The notes: a model not told the origin generated them from the letters alone. DNA of 64,000 nt from Niabella yanshanensis (GCF_034424215.1 NZ_CP139960.1:4588001-4652000), one strand, 5' to 3'. Positions 54,611 to 64,000 are shown, counted from the first letter of the stretch. A program made the numbers and translations.

Positions 54611-54754
54611 GTGAATGTAGATAGTACTGGTGTTTATTGGAAGACTCTTTGCCCGCAATATAATATAAACAACTTTGAAGGCGCGGATACTCTTATGCGT
54701 ATCACACAGATAGATCTTGACGGAAATTTTACAGTGAGAGCGACTAATAATTAA
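54611..54754 (+). pseudogene. Possible C-terminal gene remnant
   Basis: An open frame reads VDSTGVYWKTLCPQYNINNF and ends LDGNFTVRATNN before a stop. Composition is protein-like, but there is no start, promoter or upstream part, and a stop lies just before. It may be a leftover of a deleted gene, or chance. Too short to assign. Confidence 0.25.
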
Positions 54755-54755
54755 A

Positions 54756-55304
54756 TTAGTATTCGTGGTAGGTACTGCGGATAAGCTGCTGGTAGGAATG
54801 TATAAATGCCGAAAACTCATTTGCCGTTGTTGGATCCGTTAGTATTCCCTGCGAGCTTATTTTTCCTTTTATTCCCTGTATCAGTAACATGCTGTCTTCG
54901 TTAAATACAGCCATTAGTGTTTTCATGATCAACTGAAGCTCTTTATGTGCTTTTTTTCCGTTGGCCGAAGCTGTAATAATGCCTAACGGTTTACCGGAGA
55001 AGACAGTAGTTGCAACACACCATTCCAGGGCATTTTTTAATCTGCTGGGGATACTGAAGATATATTCGGGTGTACAGATAATAACTCCATCAGCCAGTTC
55101 GATTTTTTTTCTGAAATGAACAACTGTTGCCGGCACCCGATCAACTGTCAATGCAGGATCAAAATGAGGGAGTTCCTGCAGCCCATCAAAAATGGAAATA
55201 TTGAAATCTTCGTTAACCTGTGCTGAAAAATGCTCTACCAGTTTTTGATTCGAGGAAGATGTGCTTGCGCTGCCAATAATGGCGAGGATTTCAAATTTTT
55301 TCAA
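54756..55304 (-). CDS. NADPH-dependent FMN reductase family protein
   Basis: 182 residues, flavodoxin-like fold. FMN-binding IIGSASTSSSNQKLVEHF, PHFDPALTVDRVPATV and GVIICTPEYIFSIPSRLKNALEW are family signatures. Reduces FMN or quinones with NAD(P)H in the cytoplasm. Stands alone; the VOC gene upstream on the same strand is 165 nt away. Confidence 0.9.
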   Translation of the reverse strand: MKKFEILAIIGSASTSSSNQKLVEHFSAQVNEDFNISIFDGLQELPHFDPALTVDRVPATVVHFRKKIELADGVIICTPEYIFSIPSRLKNALEWCVATTVFSGKPLGIITASANGKKAHKELQLIMKTLMAVFNEDSMLLIQGIKGKISSQGILTDPTTANEFSAFIHSYQQLIRSTYHEY

Positions 55305-55468
55305 AACCAGGAGTTGTTGATGATAAATAATATTTGCGGTAATCGCGCAACCATGGTTGGTTTTTATGTACCATTAAGAACAAATATATAAGATACCCGG
55401 GTATAATACCTGGTTTAAAATAACGGAAACATGTAACTGGGATAAAATCGGTGCTGCGTTGATTGCTG

Positions 55469-55837
55469 TTAGCCGCGTTCCTGCATATTAAATACCGTTC
55501 CCGCCGGGTCCATGATCCAATGCATATTGGAAGGCAGGGCTTCGATATCATCGCAGGCGTTCACATTGTTGGCTTTTAAATACTCCGTAGCCGCATCAAT
55601 ATCCGGCACCGTTAATTGCAGCCAGGTTTCCGAGTGAGTGTAATTATCCACGCAATCCAGCCATAACACATTATGCCCGAAAACAACCTTATGAGTTCTC
55701 GAAACAGTGGGGTTTTGAATAGGCTGCTCTTCCACTTCCAGCTTCAGAATATCCCGGTAAAATGACACGGTTTGCTCATATTGGTGTTTGGGTATTTTAA
55801 CAGCGATATTTATTCCTGCCTGAAAATTGATATCCAT
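55469..55837 (-). CDS. VOC/glyoxalase-fold protein
   Basis: 122 residues. Paired beta-alpha-beta modules with YEQTVSFYRDILKLEVEE, WLQLTVPDIDAATEYLKANN and HWIMDPAGTVFNMQER. Metal ligands of true glyoxalases are not clear. It could be a dioxygenase, isomerase or antibiotic-binding protein. Monocistronic. Confidence 0.85.
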   Translation of the reverse strand: MDINFQAGINIAVKIPKHQYEQTVSFYRDILKLEVEEQPIQNPTVSRTHKVVFGHNVLWLDCVDNYTHSETWLQLTVPDIDAATEYLKANNVNACDDIEALPSNMHWIMDPAGTVFNMQERG

Positions 55838-56096
55838 TATTCAAGTTTTAATAGGCCGCTTTACCGCCTGTTTTATTTAAATCGGTTGGACGCATTAAAA
55901 TTAAAGAGGCTTGAAACAAAACCGCTTGTCATGGGGCAAGAAATCAATTTTAAGCGAAGTGTAAAAAAAGACCACAAGTTTTTGCTCTAAAAAGTATTAG
56001 CTTCTTTGCCACCGTTGTTTTTATCAATACATTTATTAAAAAATTGAGAGACTCAGCCCGGTCGAACAATGTATTTTATGAATTGTTAAGAGTTCA

Positions 56097-57296
56097 ATGA
56101 CGCTATTTATGGATTTTAAGCTTATTCTGAGGGAGATCAGTAGCTATGTAGCTGATTATTTTAGGGATCATGGCTCCGAAGAGCTCCTGTACCATAATTA
56201 CGAGCATACTGCTTCAGTGGCCACGGCGGCTGCCGAATTGAATGCGCATTATGGCCTACCAGAGCAGGAGGATTTTGTGGTTCGGGCAGCTGCATGGTTT
56301 CATGACCTGGGTTATCTCGTAGACCCGGATAATCATGAGGCTGCCAGCGTGGTACTGGCAGAGAATTTTTTAAAGGAAAAACAGGTTACATCCGTCATTA
56401 TAGAAGAAGTGAAAGATTGTATACTGGCCACGCGGATGCCCCAAAAGCCCAAAAACCTGCTGCAACAAATTGTTTGTGATGCAGATATGTCGCACTTTTC
56501 AACCGATTCTTTTGCAGAAAAAAGTAAACAGCTACGCAAGGAACTGCAAACACGCTGCGGCCTGGCTATTAGCAAAAATGCCTGGCGCCACCAAACGATC
56601 TGTCTCCTGGAAGTGCACCAGTATCATACCGATTATGCAAGAGCGCACTGGAACGTCAAAAAAATGGAAAATCTGGAAGACCAGTTGAAAAGAGATAAAA
56701 AATCAAAAGAGGAGGAAACCGCCGGGATCGATGAGAGTGGCGCCAAAAAGAAAAAAGGCAATGGAGATCGCCCTGAGAAGGGAATTGAAACCATGTTTCG
56801 CATTACTTCCACCAATAACCAGCGTCTTAGCGATATGGCGGATAAAAAAGCTGATATTTTGATCACTGTAAATTCAATACTATTGTCAGCCATATTAAGT
56901 TTGCTCATCCGTAAATTAGAAAGCAATACGCATTTGGTCATACCGACTATCATTATCCTGGTAGTATCTGCGGTTACCCTTATCTATGCCATCCTGGCTA
57001 CACGCCCGAAAATTCCCAGCGGGGTTTTTAACCAGCAGGATGTTGAAAATAAAGATGTTAACCTCCTTTTCTTTGGCAATTTTTATAAAATGAATTTTGA
57101 AGACTACAAAAAGGGGATGTGGAAAGTAATGGAAGACCGGGAGTTTTTATATGGCTCACTTGTAAAAGATGTGTATTCGCAAGGTATTGTGCTGGGCCGT
57201 AAGTATAAATTGTTACGCGTTGCCTACAATGTGTTCATGTTTGGACTAATGACCGCCATTATTGCTTTTGTGATCGCTATTTTTTCTATTGTATAA
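56097..57296 (+). CDS. HD-domain phosphohydrolase fused to a Pycsar-type membrane effector (DUF5706-like)
   Basis: 399 residues; alternative start at the ATG 12 nt later. HD domain (about 25-185) with H37 in YEHTASV, H69-D70 in AAWFHDLGYL, H80 and D128/D130 in CDADMSHF. Charged linker (195-230), then FRITSTNNQRLSDMADKKADI and helices at about 254-272, 281-301 and 377-398, the layout of the PycTM/DUF5706 effectors of pyrimidine-cyclase antiphage systems. No nucleotide cyclase gene is adjacent. An HD domain in the same chain could hydrolyse a nucleotide signal. The ppk1 gene follows after 9 nt. Confidence 0.87.
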   Translation: MTLFMDFKLILREISSYVADYFRDHGSEELLYHNYEHTASVATAAAELNAHYGLPEQEDFVVRAAAWFHDLGYLVDPDNHEAASVVLAENFLKEKQVTSVIIEEVKDCILATRMPQKPKNLLQQIVCDADMSHFSTDSFAEKSKQLRKELQTRCGLAISKNAWRHQTICLLEVHQYHTDYARAHWNVKKMENLEDQLKRDKKSKEEETAGIDESGAKKKKGNGDRPEKGIETMFRITSTNNQRLSDMADKKADILITVNSILLSAILSLLIRKLESNTHLVIPTIIILVVSAVTLIYAILATRPKIPSGVFNQQDVENKDVNLLFFGNFYKMNFEDYKKGMWKVMEDREFLYGSLVKDVYSQGIVLGRKYKLLRVAYNVFMFGLMTAIIAFVIAIFSIV

Positions 57297-57305
57297 AAGA
57301 CAGTA

Positions 57306-59309
57306 ATGGAGTTAAAAGGACGTGATTTTAGCTGGCTTGAATTTAATGAGCGTTTGCTGTATGAAGCGGCGGATAACACCGTACCCCTCGCAGAGCGCTT
57401 AAAGTTCCTGTCTATATACTCCTCCAACCTGGATGAGTTTTCTAGGGTTCGTATTCCTACTATTATCGCCCTGGGAAAGGTACAAAAACAGAGTAAAGCA
57501 GATAATGCGGCCATTATTTCGGGTATCATCAACGGGCAGCAGGAGCGGTTCGGCCAGATTGTGAAGACTGTAAAAGAGGACCTAAAAAAGAACGGTGTTT
57601 TTATAGTATATAATGAGCCGATACCGGCCATCGTCTTAAAAGAGGTGACGGATTACTTTTTTGCTCACATCGCAGCCTTCCTGAGGATTGCTTATCCACA
57701 GTCTGCGGGTGATTTTTTCCCGGAGAACAATCATATTTATCTGGCAGCAGAACTTAAAAATGAAAATAGCAAACAATTAGCCGTTATAGCTATTCCCTCT
57801 GATCATTTACAGCGGTTTTTCTCTCTGAAAAAAGACGGTGTTCAATATGTGATCTTTATCGATGATATAATAAGGACGCAATTACCTCATTTATGGCCGG
57901 GTATTACGGTGGATGCGGCTTATAGTTTTAAAGTTACCCGTGATGCCGAAATTGACCTGGATGATGAATACAAAGGCAACCTGGCGCAGAAGATTGCGGC
58001 GCAAATAGCGAAGCGTGATTTTGGGTTAGTGACCCGGCTCCTGTATAATGCTGCCATGCCCGATGCGCTGTTGCAGCAATTGGTGCGCAGCCTGGGTTTG
58101 CAAAATGCAATGATCATGCCCGGCGGTGTTTACCATAATCTGAAGGATCTTTCAGCGATTCCGGTTAAGGACGCCGCTTTAAAGGATGAGCCCTGGCCTG
58201 CCTTATTGTATCCTTTACCCGCGACAACTTTACTGGAAAGTATCAGCAGGCAGGATATATTACTGCATCTGCCGTTTCATAATTATGATATGGTACTGCG
58301 CTTCTTTAACGAAGCAGCACTCGATAGAACTGTTACAGAGATCAGCATGACCATGTATCGCATATCGGGAACGTCGAAGATTGCAGAGGCCCTGATCACG
58401 GCGGCGCTGAGCGGTAAAAAAGTAACCGTTTTTGTTGAGCTGAAAGCCCGGTTTGATGAAGCCAATAATATTACCTGGGCCAGGAAAATGAAAGCGGCGG
58501 GTATCCGTATTATTTATAGTATCCCTCAAATGAAAGTGCATGCCAAAGTTGTTTTGGTGAAAAGAAAATATGAAGGTCACTGGCAATACCTGGGGCTCCT
58601 GGGTAGTGGTAATTTTAATGAAGTGACCGCCCGTTTTTATACCGACCAGGTATTGATGACCAGCAATAGTAGTTTATTGAAGGATCTGGATCAGCTCTTT
58701 CAGCTATTAAAGAAGAATAAAAAATCTTTTACAGCAGATGCGTTGGTTCCTCAGCAATTACTCATTGCGCCTTTTAATTTGCAAACCCGCTTCGCCGCGT
58801 TAATCGACAGGGAAATCGATCATGCCAGAGCAGGTCGCAAGGCTGAAATTATTGTCAAGATCAATAATCTGGAAGACGAAAAAATGATCCGGAAGCTGTA
58901 TGAAGCTTCTAACGCCGGGGTAGTTGTACAATTGATCGTAAGGGGCATTTGCAGATTGGTGCCTGGTGTAACAGGGCAGAGTGAGCATATTACGGTAAGA
59001 AGAATTGTAGATCGCTACCTGGAACACGGCCGTATTTTTAGATTCCGGAATAATGGCCGGGATGAGATTTATATGGGCTCGGCCGATTGGATGACCCGTA
59101 ATTTATACCGTCGTATCGAAGTGTGTTTCCCGGTAGTAGATAGCAAGGTGAAAGCCTCTCTGCGCGAGGTGCTGAACATTTATTTAAGAGATAACCGTAA
59201 AGCAACATGGATTACGGTAGACGGAGCTCACCATCCTATTAATGGTAAGGGCAAAAAACTACAGGCGCAGGCGGCTATGTACCGATGGGTTAAAGAACAG
59301 TGTGAATAA
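57306..59309 (+). CDS. ppk1: Polyphosphate kinase 1
   Basis: 667 residues, close to the usual PPK1 length. N-terminal FSWLEFNERLLYEAAD, conserved SNLDEFSRVR, the two phospholipase-D-like halves with catalytic H412 in MKVHAKVVLVKR and H574 in VDRYLEHGRIF. Makes polyphosphate from ATP reversibly. Gene spacing of 9 nt from the HD-PycTM gene and 11 nt to the next gene indicates an operon. Confidence 0.94.
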   Translation: MELKGRDFSWLEFNERLLYEAADNTVPLAERLKFLSIYSSNLDEFSRVRIPTIIALGKVQKQSKADNAAIISGIINGQQERFGQIVKTVKEDLKKNGVFIVYNEPIPAIVLKEVTDYFFAHIAAFLRIAYPQSAGDFFPENNHIYLAAELKNENSKQLAVIAIPSDHLQRFFSLKKDGVQYVIFIDDIIRTQLPHLWPGITVDAAYSFKVTRDAEIDLDDEYKGNLAQKIAAQIAKRDFGLVTRLLYNAAMPDALLQQLVRSLGLQNAMIMPGGVYHNLKDLSAIPVKDAALKDEPWPALLYPLPATTLLESISRQDILLHLPFHNYDMVLRFFNEAALDRTVTEISMTMYRISGTSKIAEALITAALSGKKVTVFVELKARFDEANNITWARKMKAAGIRIIYSIPQMKVHAKVVLVKRKYEGHWQYLGLLGSGNFNEVTARFYTDQVLMTSNSSLLKDLDQLFQLLKKNKKSFTADALVPQQLLIAPFNLQTRFAALIDREIDHARAGRKAEIIVKINNLEDEKMIRKLYEASNAGVVVQLIVRGICRLVPGVTGQSEHITVRRIVDRYLEHGRIFRFRNNGRDEIYMGSADWMTRNLYRRIEVCFPVVDSKVKASLREVLNIYLRDNRKATWITVDGAHHPINGKGKKLQAQAAMYRWVKEQCE

Positions 59310-59320
59310 AATTGAAGCAG

Positions 59321-60181
59321 ATGAAGCAGAAAGAGTTACTTATTTTGTTATTGACAGGATGTTTTGCATTGCTGGCCTGCGGGCAGCAGGCAGAAAAAGC
59401 GTTGGCTGCACCGCCCGGTTATGATTGGTCGGTATATGAAAAAATAATATTGCCGGATGACTTACTTGAAATTTCGGGAATTGCTTTTGCGCCGGGGCGA
59501 TATGACACGCTGTATGCGCAGCAGGATGAAGAAGGTGCGGTCTTTAAAGTAGGTATTCCGTCAGGGAAATATAAAAGAGTGAAATTCGGGGATGGGGGAG
59601 ATTATGAAGACATTGCCGTTAAGGCCGATACCCTGCTGATACTGGAGTCTGATGGTTCTTTTTATGGATTCAAGCTCGATAGCCTCGGCGAAAAAAAAGT
59701 AAAACCTTTTGGCTACTATGCGAAGATACTGCCTAAGGGAGAATATGAAGGTCTGTTTGCAGATGCTATAACAGGGAACTATTATGCACTTTGTAAATCC
59801 TGCAAAGGTGACAAAAAAAATAAGCAGGTTACGGTTTATCAGTTAGAGTGGAGCCGGGATTCCTTAATAGTGGCAGGGCATCATGCCATTGATGTGAGTA
59901 CAATAATGGCAGCTTCGGGAAAAAAGAAAGTAGCTGTTGAGCCCTCTGCATTAGCCAGGCATCCGGTGACAGGCGAATGGTATATTGTATCATCAGTGAA
60001 CAAAATGCTGGCGGTAGCTAATAAACAATGGCAAGTTACAGCCACTTATCCGTTAAGCAGGAAGCTGCTGGGGCAACCTGAAGGTATTGCATTTGATGGA
60101 GCCGGTAACTTATATATCAGCAGTGAGGGCGATGAACTGCTGGCAGGGAGAATATTGAGATTTGCTTATAAGAAGCCTTAA
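59321..60181 (+). CDS. Lipoprotein of the SdiA-regulated domain type
   Basis: 286 residues from ATG 59321 (a TTG at 59312 is a less likely start). Lipoprotein signal with Cys at 14 or 20 (LLTGC, LLAC). Beta-propeller-like domain: YEKIILPDDLLEISGIAFAP, GDYEDIAVKADTLLILESDG, and GQPEGIAFDGAGNLYISSEG. Sits between ppk1 and the phosphoesterase; role unknown but the context suggests a phosphate-linked surface function. Confidence 0.85.
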   Translation: MKQKELLILLLTGCFALLACGQQAEKALAAPPGYDWSVYEKIILPDDLLEISGIAFAPGRYDTLYAQQDEEGAVFKVGIPSGKYKRVKFGDGGDYEDIAVKADTLLILESDGSFYGFKLDSLGEKKVKPFGYYAKILPKGEYEGLFADAITGNYYALCKSCKGDKKNKQVTVYQLEWSRDSLIVAGHHAIDVSTIMAASGKKKVAVEPSALARHPVTGEWYIVSSVNKMLAVANKQWQVTATYPLSRKLLGQPEGIAFDGAGNLYISSEGDELLAGRILRFAYKKP

Positions 60182-60183
60182 TC

Positions 60184-63100
60184 ATGATTACACGGACACT
60201 TATTACACTCGTGGGACTTATCACTTCGACGGTACTTGCCGCGCAACCTCAACCGGTGCAGCGTGTTATATTAATTGGTGATGCAGGTGAGATCAACCAT
60301 GAACAAACAACGGTGATTCCCGATGCGGCTGCTAAAGTGTTGCCAGGTATTACTTCCGTTTTTTATTTAGGAGACAATGTATATCCCAGGGGTATGGGGT
60401 TACCGGGCACTAAAGCCGAAGCTGAGGGGCAGGCGATCCTGCGTTCGCAGTTCGCACCTTTACGGGCTAAGGGGGCGCCGGTATATTTCCTTCCGGGTAA
60501 TCACGATTGGGATCGCATGGGAAAACAAGGCCTGGCAAAGATCAAAGCACAGGGAGATTTTATTACTGCTCAAAACGATCCCCAACTTAAAATGATTCCC
60601 GCTAATGGCTGTCCTGATCCGGTTGAAATTTCTTTGGGCGACCAGGCGGTCGTAATCGCCTACGATTCGGAGTGGTGGCTGTTCCCCTATAATAAAGAGA
60701 ACAAAGATGCCGAATGTGACTGCGATACCGAAACGGAAGTACTGGAAAAGCTGTCAGGCTTATTCTGGAAAAATAAGGACAAGCTAATCCTGCTGGCCAG
60801 TCATCACCCTTTCCGTTCTTATGGGGTCCATGGAGGAAAGTACAATTGGAAGGATCATTTGTTCCCGTTAACTACGCTTAATAAAAATATGTGGATACCC
60901 TTGCCAGGCTTGGGTTCTTTATACCCGCTGTTGCGCAAGAGTGTTTTTATGAATGCGGAAGACCTGGGCCATCCTGAATACCAGCAACTGATACAAAGGG
61001 TGGAAGCTGTTGCGGAGGGTTTTCCGAATATCATTAAAGTGGCAGGGCATGAACATGGTTTGCAATTGATCGACGATAAAGGCCTGCAGGTGGTAAGCGG
61101 TGCGGGCGCTAAAAGCACCTATGCAAAAAAAGGAAAGCACGCGCTGTTTACTGACGAAAAGCAGGGATTTGCAGTGATCGACATTTTTGCTGATAAAACA
61201 TCCGGCATACAGTTCAATGTATACGGCAAGGATGGTGTTGTGCGTGAAGCTTATAAGCACACAGCAGGCTATACTGCCGGAGATAACAGCCTGCCTTCTG
61301 AAAGCAGTGGCCTTCGGGGGGATAGTATAACGGTTGCCGCAAAAGCGAAATACGATCAGGTAGGGCGTCTGCACCGCAAGATATTCGGAGAGAATTATCG
61401 TAAAGAATGGGCTGCCCCAACCAGGCTGCCCATAATACACCTGAGCCGGTTACAGGGCGGGCTAAAGCCCCTGCAAAGAGGGGGTGGTATGCAAACCGTC
61501 TCAATCAGGCTGGCAGATACCAGCGGCAAAGAGTGGGTGTTGCGCAGCGTTAATAAAGTACCTGATGCCGTATTGCCCGAAGGGCTGCGCAGCACTTTTG
61601 CGAGCGACCTGGTAGATGATTATGTAAGCGGCCAGCATCCTTATTCAGCGTTGATCATTCCCCCGCTGGCCAGCGCCATAAAAGTGCCGCATGCTTCACC
61701 GGTTATCGGAGTGGTAGCGCCTGATCCTAACCTGGGTATGTATAACCAGCTGATGGCAGGTAGTGTTGCGTTGCTGGAAGAAAGAGAGCCGGGTGGTAAC
61801 TCGGATAATTCGGAAAAGTTGGTAAAAGCATTATTGAAGGATAATGATAATACTTTTAAAGCGAAGACTTTTTTCAGGGCAATGTTGCTTGACCTGTTGG
61901 TTTCGGACTGGGACCGCCACGAAGACCAATGGCGTTGGCTGAATACCAGTAATACTAAAGATAAAGATTACGCGCCGGTACCCCGTGATCGCGACCAGGT
62001 ACTGAAGATCAACACCGGCATTGTACCTAAAATGATAACCCGGAGCTGGTTGATGCCAACTTTCCAGGGATTTGACAGCATAATACCGTCGGTAAAGTAC
62101 TCCCTGTACAAGCATCGTTTTGTACATGCGTTTCCTGCTTTCCAATTTGCCAAAGACGAGTGGAAAGAAATGACTGCCGATTTTGTAAATAAGATGACCG
62201 ACTCGGTAATCGACGTGGCCATAGCGCAGCTACCGGCTTCGTCGAGGACTATCCGTGGCGCAGCGTTGGCTGCAACTATGAAAAAAAGGCGCGATCAATT
62301 GCCCGCCGCAATGGACAGGTATTATAATTTTTATAACCAGGTAGTGGATCTGCGGCTTAGTGATAAAAATGAGCAGGTGCTTTTGGAAGACGCACCAGGT
62401 GGTGGCTTGCACCTCATTGTCAGGAAAATTAACAAGGATGGTGAGGTGAAAGGTAAGCTGGTAGACAGGGTGTATGAACCGGAAATTACGAGAGAGATCA
62501 GGCTGTATACCGGTGCAGGTACGGATACGATATCGGTTGGGCACTCCAATTCCCGTATCAAACTGCGGATGATCGGCGGAAAGGGCGATAAGCACATAGC
62601 TGTAGTACAACCTGGGCCAGGTATTCGTTTTTACAGCCAATCCGGCGGAGTTACCTATTCAGGTGATGAGAGTCGCATCCGTAAAAAGATCAGTGACGAT
62701 TCTTTGCAAACAGCTTTTGTTCCTGTAAATCTATATTCTAAAACCATGCCCCTGATTACCGGGGGCTTCAACCGGGATGATGGATTGATATTGGGCGGCG
62801 GATTCAGGCATATTCAACAAAAGGGATTCAGAAAACTACCGTATAGCAGTTCACAGCAACTCCTGGTATCCGGGGCCTTTGCCACAGCAGCTTACCAGGT
62901 CAAGCTAAAGGCCGACTGGATTGAAGTGGCCGGTAAGGCCGATATTGAACTGCAGGCCTTTACCTTTGCGCCACACAATACACATAATTTCTTCGGCATT
63001 GGTAATAATACGGTGTATGATAAAACGCATGCTATTACTTATTACCGGAGCCGTTACACCATTGCTCAGGTAGATCCTTTACTGCGCTGGCGCCTGGATA

Positions 63101-63792
63101 AAAACGTTACCCTCCGGCTAGGGCCTTCTTTTCAGTATTACAGCATGGAAGAGGACGATAATGAAGACCGGTTTATTCTTACACAGCCCCTGTTGAGTTA
63201 CGATAGCGCCGAGCTTACGCGTAGCAGATTATTTGCCGGTGCCTTGTTTTCCTATGAAAAAGATAGCCGTAATAGTAACCTGTTCCCAACAAAAGGCGGC
63301 TATTTTTCGTTACAGATTAGAGGTTATACCGGATTGAACCGTTATAGCCGGTCGCTGGTACAGGCCTTGCCGGTCATGGCTGTTTATATGCCACTGAATC
63401 ATCAGTCCTCCATCATACTGGCCAATAGAACAGGAGGCGGGGTGACGTTAGGTAATGCAGCTTTCTACCAGTCAATGTTCCAGGGCGGACATGATAATTT
63501 ACGGGGTTTCCGTAATTACCGGTTCGCCGGTGAGCATATGCTGTACAATAACCTGGAGCTGAGAATGCGTTTAGCGCAAATTGGCAGTTATATTCTGCCA
63601 GGTCAGTTAGGCGCTACTTTCTTCTATGATGCCGGTAAAGTATGGGCAAAAGGAGCTGATAGTGGTGAAATACACCAGGGTATCGGCGGTGGTATTTATT
63701 TTGCGCCTGCAAATATTGCAGTATTTCAATTATTGGCAGGATATTCTAAGGAAGGGTGGAACCCGCATTTCACAATGGGTTTCAGGTTTTAA
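60184..63792 (+). CDS. Metallophosphoesterase fused to an outer-membrane beta-barrel
   Basis: 1202 residues with a signal peptide (ending VLAAQ, about 20). Calcineurin-like phosphoesterase at about 25-330: IGDAGEIN, LGDNVYPRG, PGNHDWDRMG, ASHHPFRSYG, GHEHGLQ. A central region of about 450 residues follows with SDWDRHEDQWRW. The C-terminal third (about 850-1202) is a BamA/Omp85-like barrel with PTKGGYFSLQIRGYTG and FQGGHDNLRGFRNY, ending FTMGFRF. It probably hydrolyses phosphate esters at the outer membrane. Placed 2 nt after the lipoprotein gene. Confidence 0.9.
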   Translation: MITRTLITLVGLITSTVLAAQPQPVQRVILIGDAGEINHEQTTVIPDAAAKVLPGITSVFYLGDNVYPRGMGLPGTKAEAEGQAILRSQFAPLRAKGAPVYFLPGNHDWDRMGKQGLAKIKAQGDFITAQNDPQLKMIPANGCPDPVEISLGDQAVVIAYDSEWWLFPYNKENKDAECDCDTETEVLEKLSGLFWKNKDKLILLASHHPFRSYGVHGGKYNWKDHLFPLTTLNKNMWIPLPGLGSLYPLLRKSVFMNAEDLGHPEYQQLIQRVEAVAEGFPNIIKVAGHEHGLQLIDDKGLQVVSGAGAKSTYAKKGKHALFTDEKQGFAVIDIFADKTSGIQFNVYGKDGVVREAYKHTAGYTAGDNSLPSESSGLRGDSITVAAKAKYDQVGRLHRKIFGENYRKEWAAPTRLPIIHLSRLQGGLKPLQRGGGMQTVSIRLADTSGKEWVLRSVNKVPDAVLPEGLRSTFASDLVDDYVSGQHPYSALIIPPLASAIKVPHASPVIGVVAPDPNLGMYNQLMAGSVALLEEREPGGNSDNSEKLVKALLKDNDNTFKAKTFFRAMLLDLLVSDWDRHEDQWRWLNTSNTKDKDYAPVPRDRDQVLKINTGIVPKMITRSWLMPTFQGFDSIIPSVKYSLYKHRFVHAFPAFQFAKDEWKEMTADFVNKMTDSVIDVAIAQLPASSRTIRGAALAATMKKRRDQLPAAMDRYYNFYNQVVDLRLSDKNEQVLLEDAPGGGLHLIVRKINKDGEVKGKLVDRVYEPEITREIRLYTGAGTDTISVGHSNSRIKLRMIGGKGDKHIAVVQPGPGIRFYSQSGGVTYSGDESRIRKKISDDSLQTAFVPVNLYSKTMPLITGGFNRDDGLILGGGFRHIQQKGFRKLPYSSSQQLLVSGAFATAAYQVKLKADWIEVAGKADIELQAFTFAPHNTHNFFGIGNNTVYDKTHAITYYRSRYTIAQVDPLLRWRLDKNVTLRLGPSFQYYSMEEDDNEDRFILTQPLLSYDSAELTRSRLFAGALFSYEKDSRNSNLFPTKGGYFSLQIRGYTGLNRYSRSLVQALPVMAVYMPLNHQSSIILANRTGGGVTLGNAAFYQSMFQGGHDNLRGFRNYRFAGEHMLYNNLELRMRLAQIGSYILPGQLGATFFYDAGKVWAKGADSGEIHQGIGGGIYFAPANIAVFQLLAGYSKEGWNPHFTMGFRF

Positions 63793-63804
63793 CTAAAACA
63801 ACTC

Positions 63805-64000
63805 ATGGATACGTTTTTACATAAATATTTGGATATTACTCAAATCAATACGAGCTTTTCCTTTGCGCCGTATTACAGGTTTTTAAAAAAAAGGATAGAA
63901 GGGACAGATGAAGTGAAAAGGCAAATGTTTCAATATTTTGCTTCACGGATAGAAGAGGCAGGCGTGCAGGAGCGGGATGTGGCGGCGGACGAAATATCTG
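63805..64000 (+). CDS. Unidentified gene cut by the window end
   Basis: Starts MDTFLHKYLDITQINTSFSF and runs open to the edge (65 residues). Helical and charged with no signal peptide. Twelve nt after the phosphoesterase-barrel gene, probably the same operon. Too little is visible to name a family. Confidence 0.7.
   Translation, partial: MDTFLHKYLDITQINTSFSFAPYYRFLKKRIEGTDEVKRQMFQYFASRIEEAGVQERDVAADEIS

Overview
The window comes from a member of the Bacteroidota, most likely the Chitinophagaceae. The evidence is a SusC/SusD pair with a BACON lipoprotein, an ECF sigma factor next to a FecR anti-sigma, YaiO and LytTR families, and -7 promoter elements of the TAnnTTTG type (TACCTTTG, TAAATTTG). 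I cannot name the genus. I see no rRNA, CRISPR array, insertion sequence, prophage or replication origin.

Region 1 (1-3921) is an RNA-repair locus and the most unusual part of the window. RtcB RNA ligase (cut by the left edge) and a slipin/SPFH protein lie on the minus strand, and a WYL-domain regulator is divergent from them. The same palindrome (AACTGTGCAA, 5 nt, TTGCACAGTT) sits upstream of rtcB and between the WYL gene and the slipin transcript. The slipin leader carries two tandem sequences that fold as tRNAs only if read as circular permutations. One is a complete tRNA-Lys(UUU) opened in the anticodon loop. The other is a tRNA-Phe(GAA)-like unit opened between the variable loop and the T arm. 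In both, a 5-nt loop joins the 3' acceptor strand to the 5' acceptor strand. A tRNA broken in the anticodon loop is what RtcB-type ligases seal, so I propose a self-contained tRNA-damage repair or sensing module.

Region 2 (3922-20551) is mostly ordinary chromosome: two possible small genes, a LytTR two-component pair, a large macroglobulin/TonB-plug-like surface protein, a thioredoxin-fold lipoprotein-type enzyme, a DUF3472 protein, a nucleoid-associated protein, a NIPSNAP protein and lepA. A tRNA-Leu(GAG) is preceded by four 82-bp repeats that start with its own 5' end and D arm, and followed by 134-bp repeats that each contain a terminator. A GlxA-type regulator lies between two SRPBCC/AHSA1 genes.

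Region 3 (20552-36051) holds a minimal lasso-peptide-like pair (precursor and Asn-synthetase-like cyclase, with no B protein visible), an alpha/beta hydrolase, and an exopolysaccharide-type set (response regulator, HEAT-repeat membrane protein, GT2 synthase, convergent YaiO barrel). Divergent from that set is an RsbQ hydrolase with a hybrid histidine kinase. Two flavin oxidoreductases and a serine hydrolase follow.

Region 4 (36052-54463) holds a YddG-like exporter, a SNF2 helicase, then a polysaccharide utilisation locus: ECF sigma, FecR, SusC, SusD, BACON, SGNH esterase, TIM-barrel isomerase, EEP hydrolase and GH78 rhamnosidase. It probably works on a rhamnose-containing glycan. Ogt and an AlkA-type glycosylase form an alkylation-repair pair.

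Region 5 (54464-64000) holds an FMN reductase, a VOC protein, and a same-strand cluster of an HD domain fused to a Pycsar-type membrane effector, polyphosphate kinase, an SdiA-regulated-type lipoprotein, a metallophosphoesterase fused to an outer-membrane barrel, and a gene cut by the right edge.
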